Shown: piece after piece, positions 26,252-36,206 of the stretch
Layout: each line of letters begins with the position of its first letter
Position numbering within the stretch: the stretch's first letter is position 1
Assembly: GCA_947482665.1 (NCBI GenBank)
Contig: CANKJK010000012.1
Location: 65,114-129,113, forward strand
Reading direction: 5' to 3'
DNA from: Acidobacteriota bacterium
GTDB taxonomy: Bacteria; Acidobacteriota; Vicinamibacteria; Vicinamibacterales; UBA2999
Length of the DNA stretch: 64,000 nt
Program-made: the position numbers and the translations under genes
The notes under the pieces: generated by a model
Seen by the model: only the letters and a program-made list of their open reading frames with translations
Database searches by the model: none
Told to the model about the DNA's origin: nothing

Positions 26252-28698
26252 GATGTGGCTGGACTCCTCATTTGGAACGGCATGCTGCGGACGATGCCCA
26301 GGATGAGCGCGGACCACCGGTAGTTGTCGGTGGCCGATTCGCGCACGATCCGGCGCACGGCCGGCATGTCGTAGTGTTCGACGCCGCGTCCGAGCGCGTA
26401 GGTCAGCAGCTTTCGCGTCACGGTGGTCACGAAGGCGTCGGGCCGGCGGAGCAGCGCCTGGCGGAATTCAGCCGGTCCGCTGAACTTGGTGCCATCGGGC
26501 AGAATGCCCGAGGAATCCACTTTGCTCTCGCCATCGTCCTCGCGCCACTGGCCGACGCCGTCGAAGTTCTCGAGCGCGAAGCCGAGCGGGTCCATCTTCG
26601 AGTGGCAGGCCGCGCACGCGGGATTCTTCCGGTGCTGCTCCATCCGCTCGCGGATCGAGGTGGGCAGCTTCTGCCCTTCATTGCTCTCGGCCAGGGGCGG
26701 CACGCCCGGCGGTGGGGGCGGAGGCGGCGTACCGAGCAGATGCTCAAGCAGCCACGCGCCACGCTTGACGGGCGACGTACGGTTCGACATCGAGGTGACC
26801 GACAGAAGGCTGCCCTGGCCAAGGATGCCGCCGCGGTGATCGTCGGTGAAGGTGACGCGCCGGAAGCGAGGCCCGTACACGTTGGGAATGCCGTAGTGCC
26901 GCGCGAGGCGCTCGTCGACGAACGTGTAGTTGGCGCTCAGCAGCTCCGTGACGCTGTGGTTCTCGCGCACCTGGCTGGCGGTGAAGAGCTTGGTCTCATT
27001 GATGAAGGCGTTGCGGAGGTTCTCATCGAAGTCCATGAACGCCTTCGGGTCTGGACGGTGCAGCTTCATGTTCCGGAGGAAGAGCCACTGACCGAAGAAG
27101 TTCTCGATCATCGCGCTGGAACGCGGGTCGGCCACCATGCGCGTGACCTGCTGCTCCAGCACGGCCGGGTTGCGGAGACGGCCGGCGATGGCCAGGTCCA
27201 GCAGTGTGTCGTCCGGGAGGCTGCTCCAGAGGAAGAAGGACAGGCGCGACGCCAGCTCCACATCGGAGATCCGGTACGGGACGCCGGGCTTGGCCTGCGG
27301 CGGGTCGGCTTCGACGCGATAGATGAAATACGGGGACACGAGCACCCGCTCCAGCGCGAGCTGGATGCCGCCATCAAAGCCGCCCTTGGTGTACCCGGTG
27401 GAGAAGAAGCCCATCAGGGCGTTGAGGTCCGTGGGCCGCACCGGGCGTCGATACGCACGGCGCGCGAGCCTTGAGAGGATCCGCTTCGCGCAGGCCGCCT
27501 CCGCTACGGACGCGCTCGTCTTGGCGGCACCAGGGGGCGCCGAGCATACGAGCAGCGCGCGGCGGCTCGGGCTGTCGGCCGGCGTCGCTCCGTTGAACGG
27601 GCCTTCGATGTGGATGGTGTCCACGGCCATCTCCACACGGCCGAAGCCGGTCGTGGTGCCCTTGGCCGACTGACGGCCGAAGCTCGCCGCCGGGAAGCGG
27701 GAGGGGCCGAGACCTTCCTGATACCAGTTGCGCTCCTGGAAGGAGACGCCGATGGCGTGCGAGCCAGCCGTGACCTTCACGCGCACGCGGAGTTTCTGGT
27801 CGGCGGCAGGCTTCATTTCATTGCTGGCGTACGGATTCGGGCCGACGGCTTCAGCGCCGCCGATCGGCAGCAGAGAGAGGCGCTCGCCGTCCAGGCGGAT
27901 GTCCACCATCTCCTTCGTGGGTAGCCCACGGGGTTCCGTGTCGAGATAGGCGCGCTGCATGGTGACCTTGAACTCGTACTCGCCGTCCACGGGGAAGACG
28001 TGCTTGATCACGGCACCGCCGCGCGAACCGAACGGCAGGTCCTCGCTCATCCGACCGTCCTGCAGCAGCACCATGTAGGGCAGGCTGTAGGTCTGGAGGC
28101 CGGGTTTCTGGGTCGGGTCGCCGAGGGCCAGCCGGCTGATCTTGCGGGCCGCGCCGAGATACCGCTCGAGGAGTCCGGGCGAGACGGAGAGCACGTCGGC
28201 GTTGTTGTCGAAGCCGAAGCCGGTGGTGTCTGCGGGCAGGAGCGCCGCGCCGTCGATGTCAAGCGCGAGCAGGTCACGGATGGCGTTCGTGTACTCCGTC
28301 CGGTTCAGGCGGTGCACCGCTGGCCGGCCTGGATCAGGCGTGACCGCGGCGGCTTTGTCGAGCGAGCCTTCCATCCAGGAGACGAAGCCGCCCATCGTCG
28401 TGTCGTCCGGCCGGGCCACACCCTGCGGCGGCATCGCGCCGGCCCTGAGCTTGCGCACGACCCGCTCCCACAGCTCCGGGTTTGTGGAGAGATGGTCCAC
28501 ATCCGCGGAGTCGAGTTCGAGGCCGGCCTGATGCGTGCGCTTGTTGTGGCACGTCACGCAGTACTTGTCGACAAGTGCGCGTTGGGAGGACGGCCCTGCG
28601 GCCGCGGGAGCCGCCGCCTGCCGTGCCGCCGCATGGGCCGCCGGTGCGCACAGGCCGAGGATCGTCAGGGCGAAAACCAGTCGTCTCATACCCCCCAT
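26248..28698 (-). CDS. Exported DUF1592-type multi-domain cytochrome c (module B)
   Basis: The ATG at 28698 is favoured because AAGGA lies eight bases upstream; an ATG three codons later is possible. The 816-residue product has a signal peptide (MRRLVFALTILGLCAPAAHA). It then has a first haem site CVTCH near 48, DUF1587 (HRLNRTEYTNAIRDLLAL), DUF1595 (RILSRLARRAYRRPV), DUF1592 (LASRLSFFLWSSLPDDTLLD), DUF1588 with haem site CAACH near 695, and DUF1585. Poly-Pro (PPPPPPP) precedes the second haem region, as in the other two copies. It overlaps the DUF1552 gene by four bases and is divergent from the ankyrin gene at 28786. Confidence 0.88.
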   Translation of the reverse strand: MGGMRRLVFALTILGLCAPAAHAAARQAAAPAAAGPSSQRALVDKYCVTCHNKRTHQAGLELDSADVDHLSTNPELWERVVRKLRAGAMPPQGVARPDDTTMGGFVSWMEGSLDKAAAVTPDPGRPAVHRLNRTEYTNAIRDLLALDIDGAALLPADTTGFGFDNNADVLSVSPGLLERYLGAARKISRLALGDPTQKPGLQTYSLPYMVLLQDGRMSEDLPFGSRGGAVIKHVFPVDGEYEFKVTMQRAYLDTEPRGLPTKEMVDIRLDGERLSLLPIGGAEAVGPNPYASNEMKPAADQKLRVRVKVTAGSHAIGVSFQERNWYQEGLGPSRFPAASFGRQSAKGTTTGFGRVEMAVDTIHIEGPFNGATPADSPSRRALLVCSAPPGAAKTSASVAEAACAKRILSRLARRAYRRPVRPTDLNALMGFFSTGYTKGGFDGGIQLALERVLVSPYFIYRVEADPPQAKPGVPYRISDVELASRLSFFLWSSLPDDTLLDLAIAGRLRNPAVLEQQVTRMVADPRSSAMIENFFGQWLFLRNMKLHRPDPKAFMDFDENLRNAFINETKLFTASQVRENHSVTELLSANYTFVDERLARHYGIPNVYGPRFRRVTFTDDHRGGILGQGSLLSVTSMSNRTSPVKRGAWLLEHLLGTPPPPPPPGVPPLAESNEGQKLPTSIRERMEQHRKNPACAACHSKMDPLGFALENFDGVGQWREDDGESKVDSSGILPDGTKFSGPAEFRQALLRRPDAFVTTVTRKLLTYALGRGVEHYDMPAVRRIVRESATDNYRWSALILGIVRSMPFQMRSPATS

Positions 28699-28785
28699 AA
28701 TATGGATCCTTCGCTATCCTCCACGCAGTATAGGGGGATTCCGGTAGCCCCTCCAGTGTGTCGCTGGGCGCTACGATGAGCGGTA

Positions 28786-30243
28786 ATGAGGCGTCATCCC
28801 ATGCACAGGATTCAAAGGTCGACTCCGTTTCTCGCCGCCCTGCTGGCCCTGGCCAGTGTGGCCACGGCGGGGGATGTGCGCCTGATTCAGGCTGTACGCA
28901 ACGGCGACCTGAACCAGGCCCGGCAGCTCATCCAGCAGAAAGTGGACGTCAACGGACGCCAGCCTGACGGCGCCATGGCCCTGCACTGGGCCGTCAACGC
29001 CGAGGACGCCAAGATGACAGCCCTGTTGTTGGCGGCTGGAGCCACGGTCGATGCGGCCAATGACTACGGCGTGACCCCCCTGGCTATCGCGGCAGGTGGC
29101 CGCAATGCCGACCTGGTGGAAGCGCTCCTGGCCGCTGGCGCGAAGCCGAACACCGCGCTCCCGACCGGCGAAACGGCCCTGATGACGGCTGCCCGGACCG
29201 GCTTGACTGGCGCGGTCAAGGCGCTGCTCGCCCGCGGCGCCGATGCGAACGCGAAGGAACACACCATGGGCCAGACGGCCCTGATGTGGGCCATCACCGA
29301 GGGCCACGATGCGACAGCACGCGCACTGCTCGACGGTGGTGCCGACATTCACGCGCAGACCAACGGCGGCTTCACGCCGTTTCTGTTCGCGGTCCGCGAA
29401 GGCCGGGCCGACATGGCGCGGCTGCTGCTCGAAAAGGGCGCCGATGTGAATGAGACGTCGAAGGACGGGACGAGCGCCTTGCATGTGGCGGTCGTTCGCG
29501 GTCACCTCGCGCTCGCCAAGGAACTGCTGGGCCGGGGCGCCGACCCGAATGCCGCGAAGTGCGGATACACGCCCCTCCACTGGGTGGCTGGCACGTGGGA
29601 GACGATTCACTCCCACGACTACATCTTCAATCAGGCCGCGGTGAACCGTGTGCAGGAGTGGGCGGTACTGGCCGGTGTCACCAACCAGGCCGCGAAGCAC
29701 GACCTGATTCGGGCACTGCTCTCGCGAGGCGCCAATATCAACGCGCGTATCACCAAGGAGCCGCCCAAGTACGGCTTCTCGCTCTTCAAATTCAATCTGA
29801 CCGTCGGCGGCACCCCGTTCTATATCGCGAGCATCGTGTCGGATATCCCCACGATGAAGCTCCTGCTCGAGAACGGTGCCGACCCCACGATCGCGGCCAA
29901 CGACGGCACGACGCCGCTCATCGTGGCGGCCGGCCTGGCTCGGGTGCCGAATGAGACGCGGATTCCGGAGGAGCGCGTGCTGGACGGCGTGAAGCTGCTG
30001 CTGACGCTCAAGAACGACATCAACGCCTCGAACAAAGGGGGCACGACGCCCTTGCACGCAGCGACGATGGCCGGCCTCGACACCGTGGTGCGCTATCTGG
30101 TCGATCGCGGCTCGAACGTCAACGCGAAGAACAAGAACGGCCAGACACCGCTGAAGATGGCGAACGGCTTCGAGGATTCGGCGCTGTTCTTCATGCACCC
30201 GACCACCGCGGCCATCCTCAAGGAGCTCGGCGGCACCGAATAG
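28786..30243 (+). CDS. Exported ankyrin-repeat protein (module B)
   Basis: The product is 485 residues from the ATG at 28786; an ATG at 28801 is equally acceptable, and neither has a strong Shine-Dalgarno. A signal peptide (TPFLAALLALASVATAG) precedes about ten ankyrin units of the form GETALMTAARTGLTGAVKAL. As in the paralogues, a non-ankyrin insert follows a GYTPLHWVAG unit (about 265-330), after which TPFYIASIVSDIPTMKLLLENGAD resumes the repeats. It is divergent from the DUF1592/DUF1552 pair, leaving only 87 bases for both promoters. Confidence 0.86.
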   Translation: MRRHPMHRIQRSTPFLAALLALASVATAGDVRLIQAVRNGDLNQARQLIQQKVDVNGRQPDGAMALHWAVNAEDAKMTALLLAAGATVDAANDYGVTPLAIAAGGRNADLVEALLAAGAKPNTALPTGETALMTAARTGLTGAVKALLARGADANAKEHTMGQTALMWAITEGHDATARALLDGGADIHAQTNGGFTPFLFAVREGRADMARLLLEKGADVNETSKDGTSALHVAVVRGHLALAKELLGRGADPNAAKCGYTPLHWVAGTWETIHSHDYIFNQAAVNRVQEWAVLAGVTNQAAKHDLIRALLSRGANINARITKEPPKYGFSLFKFNLTVGGTPFYIASIVSDIPTMKLLLENGADPTIAANDGTTPLIVAAGLARVPNETRIPEERVLDGVKLLLTLKNDINASNKGGTTPLHAATMAGLDTVVRYLVDRGSNVNAKNKNGQTPLKMANGFEDSALFFMHPTTAAILKELGGTE

Positions 30244-30276
30244 GTCCAGCGGGCCCCGCAACGGACCCCGGCCGCC

Positions 30277-30918
30277 TCACTTGAGGTGGATGATGCCGCG
30301 CCGCAGCGCCACGGTCACGGCCGCGGTGCGATCGCGCACGCCGAGCTTCGTGAAAATCTTCTTGGCGTGCACCTCGACGGTGTCCTCCGCGATCTCGAGT
30401 GCGGCGGCGATCTCCTTGTTGCGCATGCCTTCCGCCATCAACTGCACGACCTGTTGTTCCCGCGGGGTCACGGTCGGCGCCTCCGACCGGGCGGTCAGCT
30501 GCGCCGCCACATCCGAGGACATCGGCCGCGCGCCGTCGTGGACCTGGCGGATGACGCCGATGAGTTCGTCAGAGACGGTCGTCTTCAGCACGTAGGCGGT
30601 GGCGCCGGCGAGGAGTGCCCGGTGGATGTCTTCGTCGCCGTCGTACATCGTCAGCACGATGATGCGCGCGTGCGGGTGCCGGCGCCGCAGCGCGACGATG
30701 GTTTCAAGCCCGCCCATGCCTGGCAGGTTCAGGTCCATCAGCGTCACGTCCGGCTGATGGGCCTCGAACACCGAGAGGGCTTCTTCGCCGGTTGAGGCCG
30801 TGGCCACGACGGCCATGTCACGCTCCAGGGCGATGCGCCGCGTGAGGCCTTCCCGGACGACCGGATGGTCGTCGACGCAGAGAATCTGGATCCGCGGTTG
30901 CGCTTTTGTGGTGGTCAT
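30277..30918 (-). CDS. NarL/FixJ-type response regulator
   Basis: The 213-residue product has a receiver domain at about 9-125 with acidic pocket DD (16-17), phospho-acceptor Asp near 62 (LMDLNLPG) and Lys in YVLKTT. A LuxR/GerE helix-turn-helix follows at about 145-210 (TPREQQVVQLMAEGMRNKEIAAAL). Its ATG overlaps the TGA of the kinase gene as ATGA, so it is the kinase's cognate partner. Target promoters are not identified; the neighbouring module B genes are candidates by position. Confidence 0.92.
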   Translation of the reverse strand: MTTTKAQPRIQILCVDDHPVVREGLTRRIALERDMAVVATASTGEEALSVFEAHQPDVTLMDLNLPGMGGLETIVALRRRHPHARIIVLTMYDGDEDIHRALLAGATAYVLKTTVSDELIGVIRQVHDGARPMSSDVAAQLTARSEAPTVTPREQQVVQLMAEGMRNKEIAAALEIAEDTVEVHAKKIFTKLGVRDRTAAVTVALRRGIIHLK

Positions 30919-33899
30919 GCTGGTGCGCCGCCCGGCGCGATGACTTCGATGCTCGTGCCCCGGTCGGGGGCACTGACGATGCTGAACCGGCCGCCCAGCT
31001 GTTCCGCGCGTTCGCGCATGATGGAGAGTCCCCAGTGGCCGCCAGCGTCGGCGCGGGCGGCGTCGGGGTCGAATCCGTGACCGTCGTCGGTGACGCGCAG
31101 CCGCACGGTGCTGCGCTCGTAGCTCAACTCCATCCCCACGTGGCCGGCCTGCGCATGTCGCATGGCGTTCACCACCGCCTCCATCCCGATCCGCAACAGC
31201 TGCTGTTCCACAGTGGGCTCGAGTGGTCGCGGCGTGCCCGTGACGGTCAGGTCGAAGCGGATCCCCGCGTGCTCCAGCATGGGACCGGCGCTCTCGCGCA
31301 ACCGGGTCACCAGGTCGCGTGACTCCGCCCTCGGCGTCCGTAGATCGCTGATCGAGCGCTGTGCCTCGCCGATGGCGTCTTGCACCTGCCGCCGGATGCG
31401 CCCGACTTCCTCGCGGATGCCGGCAGGCTCCTCGGTGTGAGCCACGGTGTCCAGTTGCAGCGCCATGCCGACCAGACTCTGCAGTAGCGTGTCGTGGATT
31501 TCACGGGCCACGCGTGCCCGCTCCCGGATCACGTCACGGAACCGCCGGTTGATCTGCCGGACACGGAGCTGCCAGGCGCCCCACACCAGGAGCGCCAATC
31601 CGGCGGCCACCGCCGCGTAGAAGAGACGCGATTCGTACCACCGCGGTGGGACGACGAACGTCCAGACCGCCGGCTCGCCCGCCCAACGGCCGTCCCCGGC
31701 ACTGGCCCCCACGCGGAAGCGGTAGGTGCCGCTCGACAGGTGCGCGTAGACCGTGCGAGTCGTGTCGCCGTCGTCGACCCACCCGGGGTCGACACCATCC
31801 AGTTGGTGGCGGAAGCGGACCTTCGTTGGCGCGGTGAGGTTCAGCGCCGCATATTCGATCTGGAGACTGGTCAGATCGCCGGGCAGCCGGGGGCTGCCCA
31901 TCGTGAAGGGCCGTCCGTCCACGAGCACCTGTTCGATCCGGGGCACGGGCGACGGAAAAGCCTCGCGCAGCTGGCTCTGGCGGCTGATGACCGCCACGCC
32001 GGTACTGGTGACGAACCAGAGGCCCTCGCTGTTGCGCGCCGCCGTCGGGTAGCCGCGGACCACGGGTGTGCCGCGCAGGCCGTCCGAGACGTCGAAGAGT
32101 TGAAGACGCATCTGGTACCGCGGGTCCGCGAGCGCCCGCTCCAGTTCCGGCGTGTCGACGCGCACGAGTCCCGAACTGGTGCCGAGCCAGAGCCGGCCCT
32201 GCTCGTCTTCGGTGACGAAGAACATCCGGTTTCTCGGGAGGCCGTTCGCCGAGGTCAGCGTCCGGACGCGGTCCCCGTCGACGGCGCTCAGGCCGCTGTC
32301 ACTCGACACCCAGATCCGCCCGGACCTGTCTTCGAGCAGCGCGGACGCGTTGCCGGCCGGCACCCCGTGCTCACTCGTGAGGACCGAGAAGGTCGTGCCG
32401 TCGAGCCGGCCGAGGTGCCCGTGATCCGCGGCGATCCACAGGCGGCCCCGACGGTCCGCGACGATGAAGCGCACGGTGTTGTCCCTGATGGCCGGCGGCG
32501 GCACCAGCGTCGTGGCGGCGCCATCCGGAGTGAGCAGCAGCAGGATGCGCCCGTTGTAGAGCCACACGCGGCCATCGGTGCTCGAGGCGATCGCGGTGAC
32601 CGGAAAGGCCGCGAACGCCTCCGGCAGCCGCACGGCCTCGAAGCCGCTTCGGGTTCGCCGGACAACGCGGTGGTCCTCCGTTGCGACCCACAGCACGCCG
32701 TCTCCGTCCGTGTGCATCGCCGAGATGCGGTCGAAGCGAGCCCCCGCGCCATTGGTAAACGCCGTCCGCGTGCCACCCGACACGTGGACCAGCGCCCCGG
32801 GTGCTTCGACCCAGAGGCCGTCGGCGGCGTCGCGCTCGATGGTCGAGATGTCTTCCGCGGTCGACCCGGGCCGCACCGCCACCGAGCGGATACTGGAGGG
32901 CGTGACTCTCGTCAGGCCGCTGTGCGTGGCCACCCAGATGTTGCCGTCGCGGTCCTCGAGTACCGCGCGCACGAGGTCGCCGGAGAGTCCGTCGCGCTCC
33001 CTATAGCGATGGAGCACGCGGCCTGTCCGGAGATCGATCAGGAGGAGTCCGGCGCCATTGGTGCCGAGCCAGAAGCGGCCATGACGGTCGACCAGCGCCG
33101 GCAGGGCCTGCTCGCGCCAGGACGCCCGTCCCCACTCGATGGGCGCGTTCTGATCCGTGAGCCGCAGTGAGAGGACCGGTGTTGCGTGGCCGGCACCGTC
33201 CAGCGCCACGACCTTGAGGCCCGTCGCCAGCGACGACACGAGCATCCCATCCTGTCGCTCCGCGAAACGCACGCCGCCTTCCGTGGTCACCGGCAGCGGT
33301 TGGAACGTGCCGTGCTCCTGCCGGTAGATCCGGCCTCCGGTGGCCGCCCACAACTGGTGGCGACGATCCTCATGGAGCGCGCTGACCGCGAGGCTCTCGG
33401 CCCGCGGCAATGGGACGCGCTGCCAGGCGTTCCCGGTCAGGCGCGCCAGGCCGCCGGTGCCGGCCGCCCAGATTGTGCCCTCGCTGTCCTCGACGAACGA
33501 GCGGGTCACGCCGTCGACGGGCGGGAGTACGGTGAGCTGGCCCCCCTGGTCGTGAATGATCGAGGTGCCGGCCGCCACCCAGAGCGAGCCGTCGCGGGCG
33601 GCGAGCAGCGCGTTGATGAGCGTGCTCGGCGAGGGCACGACTCCTGTCCTGGGCCAGGCGGAGAAGTGCTGTCCGTCGAAGCGCACGAGGCCCGCGTTGG
33701 TGCCGACCCAGAGGTAGCCGTCCCGGTCCTGGGCCAGCGACAGGAGGTAGCTCGAGGGCAGGCCGTCGCGAGTCGTCCACGACGTCAGGGTGTAATCGGC
33801 GGGTTCATCGGCGAGGGCCGGCTCGGCCAGCAGTCCGCATGCGAGGAGGCTCATCGCGCAGGCGAGCCCGACACGTTTCGGAGTTGTGTGCAGCCGCAT
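30915..33899 (-). CDS. Propeller-sensor histidine kinase (Reg_prop, Y_Y_Y, HisKA_3)
   Basis: The ATG at 33899 begins a signal peptide (MRLHTTPKRVGLACAMSLLACG). Two seven-bladed-type periplasmic propellers built of Reg_prop repeats fill about 30-680 (for example DRDGYLWVGTNAGLVRFDG and DRDGNIWVATHSGLTRV). A Y_Y_Y domain follows at about 690-750, then one membrane helix near 755-775. The HisKA_3 dimerisation helix has AREIHDTLLQSL with phospho-His near 801, and a HATPase_c with NAMRHAQA and a GHWGLSIMRERAE ATP-lid end. In Bacteroidetes such sensors detect sugars via regulator propellers; here the ligand is unknown. It is about 994 residues long and coupled to the NarL-type regulator by a four-base overlap. 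Confidence 0.9.
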   Translation of the reverse strand: MRLHTTPKRVGLACAMSLLACGLLAEPALADEPADYTLTSWTTRDGLPSSYLLSLAQDRDGYLWVGTNAGLVRFDGQHFSAWPRTGVVPSPSTLINALLAARDGSLWVAAGTSIIHDQGGQLTVLPPVDGVTRSFVEDSEGTIWAAGTGGLARLTGNAWQRVPLPRAESLAVSALHEDRRHQLWAATGGRIYRQEHGTFQPLPVTTEGGVRFAERQDGMLVSSLATGLKVVALDGAGHATPVLSLRLTDQNAPIEWGRASWREQALPALVDRHGRFWLGTNGAGLLLIDLRTGRVLHRYRERDGLSGDLVRAVLEDRDGNIWVATHSGLTRVTPSSIRSVAVRPGSTAEDISTIERDAADGLWVEAPGALVHVSGGTRTAFTNGAGARFDRISAMHTDGDGVLWVATEDHRVVRRTRSGFEAVRLPEAFAAFPVTAIASSTDGRVWLYNGRILLLLTPDGAATTLVPPPAIRDNTVRFIVADRRGRLWIAADHGHLGRLDGTTFSVLTSEHGVPAGNASALLEDRSGRIWVSSDSGLSAVDGDRVRTLTSANGLPRNRMFFVTEDEQGRLWLGTSSGLVRVDTPELERALADPRYQMRLQLFDVSDGLRGTPVVRGYPTAARNSEGLWFVTSTGVAVISRQSQLREAFPSPVPRIEQVLVDGRPFTMGSPRLPGDLTSLQIEYAALNLTAPTKVRFRHQLDGVDPGWVDDGDTTRTVYAHLSSGTYRFRVGASAGDGRWAGEPAVWTFVVPPRWYESRLFYAAVAAGLALLVWGAWQLRVRQINRRFRDVIRERARVAREIHDTLLQSLVGMALQLDTVAHTEEPAGIREEVGRIRRQVQDAIGEAQRSISDLRTPRAESRDLVTRLRESAGPMLEHAGIRFDLTVTGTPRPLEPTVEQQLLRIGMEAVVNAMRHAQAGHVGMELSYERSTVRLRVTDDGHGFDPDAARADAGGHWGLSIMRERAEQLGGRFSIVSAPDRGTSIEVIAPGGAPA

Positions 33900-34026
33900 G
33901 GTCCTGATATCAGTGACAGTGCTGACGAACGACGGGCACGCCGTTCGCCGGGGCGACATTACCTCAAGGCTTCAGCGCTGACTAGGATCAAACAGTTCGG
34001 CGCTCCCGTGTCACGATAGGTGCCTC

Positions 34027-34638
34027 ATGCGCACATACCTTGGTCTCACAGCGGCAGTCGCACTCGGCGGGTTGATGGCGGGGGCGCTGGCCTGCGCGCC
34101 GGGGCCGAAGCCGGACGCCAAACCCGTGGCCACCTACTGGGGCGGCGACCTGACGCCCGTGGTGTCCGTGAAGGAGCTGATGCGGGATGTGATCGACCCG
34201 CTCTCCGACAACATCTTCCTGTCTGTCGGCACCCGGATTTCCTCCAAGGGCACTGAGGACTGGGTCCCGAAAACCAAGGAGGACTGGGACAAGGTCCGGA
34301 CCGGCGCCGTGGCGATGGCTGAGGTGAGCTATCTCCTCAAGGTGCCGCGCCCGTTTGCGCCCGCCGGTGACGTGAACAACAGCACCGGACCTGATGCGCC
34401 CGAACTCTCCCCGACGCAGATCAAGGAGAAGATCGAGCGCGACCCCGTGCTCTGGCAGGCGAAGATTGAAGCGCTCCGCAACGTCGGGCGCGAGGTGCTG
34501 GAACTGGTCGAGCGCAAGGATGCGACGGGCCTGCAGGAGGCCGCCGAGCATCTCGACGAGGCGTGCGAACAGTGCCATCTGGAATTCTGGTATCCCAACC
34601 AGAAGGTCCTGATGAAGCGTCTCGGCTTCCAGCAGTAG
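34027..34638 (+). CDS. Lipoprotein c-type cytochrome
   Basis: The 203-residue product has a lipoprotein signal (LGGLMAGALAC, with Cys as the acylated residue). A mostly helical domain follows. A single C-terminal haem motif, CEQCH, lies near residue 180, which fits class II (c') type cytochromes where the haem site is near the end of a four-helix bundle. It probably works at the periplasmic face of a membrane. The DUF6152 gene starts six bases after its stop. Confidence 0.75.
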   Translation: MRTYLGLTAAVALGGLMAGALACAPGPKPDAKPVATYWGGDLTPVVSVKELMRDVIDPLSDNIFLSVGTRISSKGTEDWVPKTKEDWDKVRTGAVAMAEVSYLLKVPRPFAPAGDVNNSTGPDAPELSPTQIKEKIERDPVLWQAKIEALRNVGREVLELVERKDATGLQEAAEHLDEACEQCHLEFWYPNQKVLMKRLGFQQ

Positions 34639-34643
34639 CGGCG

Positions 34644-35036
34644 GTGCTTCGTCTCCTGACGGCTGTGGGCCTCTGGCTGCTGGTTGCAGCGGCTCCGGCC
34701 GGAGCCCATCATTCCTTCGCCGCTGAATTCGACGCCACGCGGCTGGTGACGATGCGAGGCACCATCGTGTTGATGGAGTGGGTGAATCCGCACTCCATGC
34801 TGTGGATCGATGTGCCCGGGCCGGCGGGCCGCGCCGAGCGCTGGGGACTCGAACTCTCGCCCCCGAACCGCCTGATGAGGCATGGCCTCCGCCGGGAAAT
34901 GCTGCGCCCAGGCGACCCGATTGTCGTGAAGGCCTATCCCGCCCGCGACGGCCGCCGCTTCGCCAGCGTGCAGGCCCTGGAACTGGCCAACGGCCTGATC
35001 GTCGGACTCGAAGCGGTCAGCACGGCCCCCCGCTGA
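34644..35036 (+). CDS. Exported DUF6152 protein
   Basis: A GTG at 34644, just after the previous stop, gives a clean signal peptide (VLRLLTAVGLWLLVAAAPAGA); the frame extends upstream into the cytochrome gene and that part is rejected. The mature part has the DUF6152 pattern HHSFAAEFDATR, then GTIVLMEWVNPHSMLWIDV and LELSPPNRLMRHG. The function is unknown; the conserved HH and NPH are possible metal ligands. A second copy is at 35765. Confidence 0.75.
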   Translation: MLRLLTAVGLWLLVAAAPAGAHHSFAAEFDATRLVTMRGTIVLMEWVNPHSMLWIDVPGPAGRAERWGLELSPPNRLMRHGLRREMLRPGDPIVVKAYPARDGRRFASVQALELANGLIVGLEAVSTAPR

Positions 35037-35069
35037 CCGTCCGGCCTGCGCCAGCCCTGCGCTCCGCTC

Positions 35070-35504
35070 TCAGCCGATGAAGTCCGGTTGAATCGGCAGC
35101 GTGAACATGAAGTGGGCAATCTGCCACCCGGTGCCCGCCCGGTGCATCACGACCAGATAACTGCCCGACCGGATGTCGGCGCCGCGGAGGCGATTCCTGG
35201 TCGAGAGGGTCAGCCGACCCGACACCACGGCCACGCCCTGCGAAACCGAGGTGTCCACCGACAGCAGGTCGAGGGCCCGCGGACTCCGGAACCGCTCCTC
35301 GAACGCTGCGGCGATGGCCTCGCGCCCTTTGGCGGGCGGCGCGTCCGGAGGAGCGAAATCCGCCGTGGGTGCAAACAGCGCGGCGGCGCCGGCCGCGTCC
35401 CCGGCGTTATACGCGGTGATGAGCGCCGTGATCACGGCCCCTGGTCCCGCTCCGGTTGGCGCGATACCGGCCATCAGCATGGCCACCAGCACGAATCCCG
35501 GCAT
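35070..35504 (-). CDS. Exported SnoaL/DUF4440-like protein
   Basis: The ATG at 35504 follows GAGGAG by five bases; a GTG one codon earlier is less well spaced. The 144-residue product has a short signal peptide (MPGFVLVAMLMAGIAPTG). A cystatin/NTF2-like domain follows: VITALITAYNAGDAAGAAALFAPTADF split across a helix and strand, then YLVVMHRAGTGWQIAHFMF. The family includes scaffold and small-molecule-binding proteins, and the role is unknown. It converges on the DUF6152 gene. Confidence 0.7.
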   Translation of the reverse strand: MPGFVLVAMLMAGIAPTGAGPGAVITALITAYNAGDAAGAAALFAPTADFAPPDAPPAKGREAIAAAFEERFRSPRALDLLSVDTSVSQGVAVVSGRLTLSTRNRLRGADIRSGSYLVVMHRAGTGWQIAHFMFTLPIQPDFIG

Positions 35505-35764
35505 CACGTCTCCTCTCTCTCTCCATGCCCGTTCAGCGGACGGTCTCCGCGCCGACCCATCCTAGTGCCCATCCATGCAATGGACTCTGGTGTCCGGCCT
35601 CTGGGTGTGGGCAAGCTCAAGCGTAGAAAGACCTCACGGAAAGTCGGGACTAGCCCGTTTGGCCAGCCTCGGTTACGATGGCGAACGCATTGGGACCCGG
35701 TGGTCCGGGGCGACGTTGCCTGCTGACCAGCCGTGTCTGACGACAGTTTTCCAAGAGGAACACT

Positions 35765-36184
35765 ATGAGACGGATCGTATTGTCGGCTTGCATCGCGATG
35801 GCTCTCGCCGCAACGGCTGTTCGGATGCAGGCGCATCACGCATTTGCTGCGGAGTTTGACGCCGAGAAGAAGGTGACGCTGGTCGGCACGGTTGTTCAGA
35901 TGGAATGGGTGAATCCCCACGCCTGGCTGACGATCGATGTGGCCGATGCGGCTGGCAAGGCTGACCGGTGGCAGCTCGAGTTTGGTCCGCCCAACGCACT
36001 CTTCCGTCGCGGCTGGCGCAAGAGTTCGCTGATGCCGGGTATGAAGGTGACCGCCTCTGCCTTCCTCGCGAAGGACGGCCGCAAGGTTGCCAACGCGGAC
36101 AAGGTCACCCTGCCGGATGGCAGCGTCTTCGGTGCGGGTTCGGCCGAAGGTACGCCGGCTCCGTCAGCCGAAACGGCCAAGTAG
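35765..36184 (+). CDS. Exported DUF6152 protein, first gene of a PDLxGxW operon
   Basis: The ATG has AGAGGAA about six bases upstream. The 139-residue product has a signal peptide and the DUF6152 core (HHAFAAEFDAEKKVTLVGT, MEWVNPHAWLTIDV, LEFGPPNALFRRGWRK). It is followed at short spacing by three genes of the PDLxGxW family and a two-haem cytochrome. The arrangement suggests a periplasmic pathway, with the DUF6152 protein as a small binding component; this is inference. Confidence 0.78.
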   Translation: MRRIVLSACIAMALAATAVRMQAHHAFAAEFDAEKKVTLVGTVVQMEWVNPHAWLTIDVADAAGKADRWQLEFGPPNALFRRGWRKSSLMPGMKVTASAFLAKDGRKVANADKVTLPDGSVFGAGSAEGTPAPSAETAK

Positions 36185-36206
36185 TCACCGCCAGTCCTTC
36201 CACCAT

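Noticed and set aside
31494-33170. Long plus-strand open frame opposite the propeller kinase
   Set aside because: It mirrors repeated propeller blades; its apparent repeats come from the kinase gene on the other strand.
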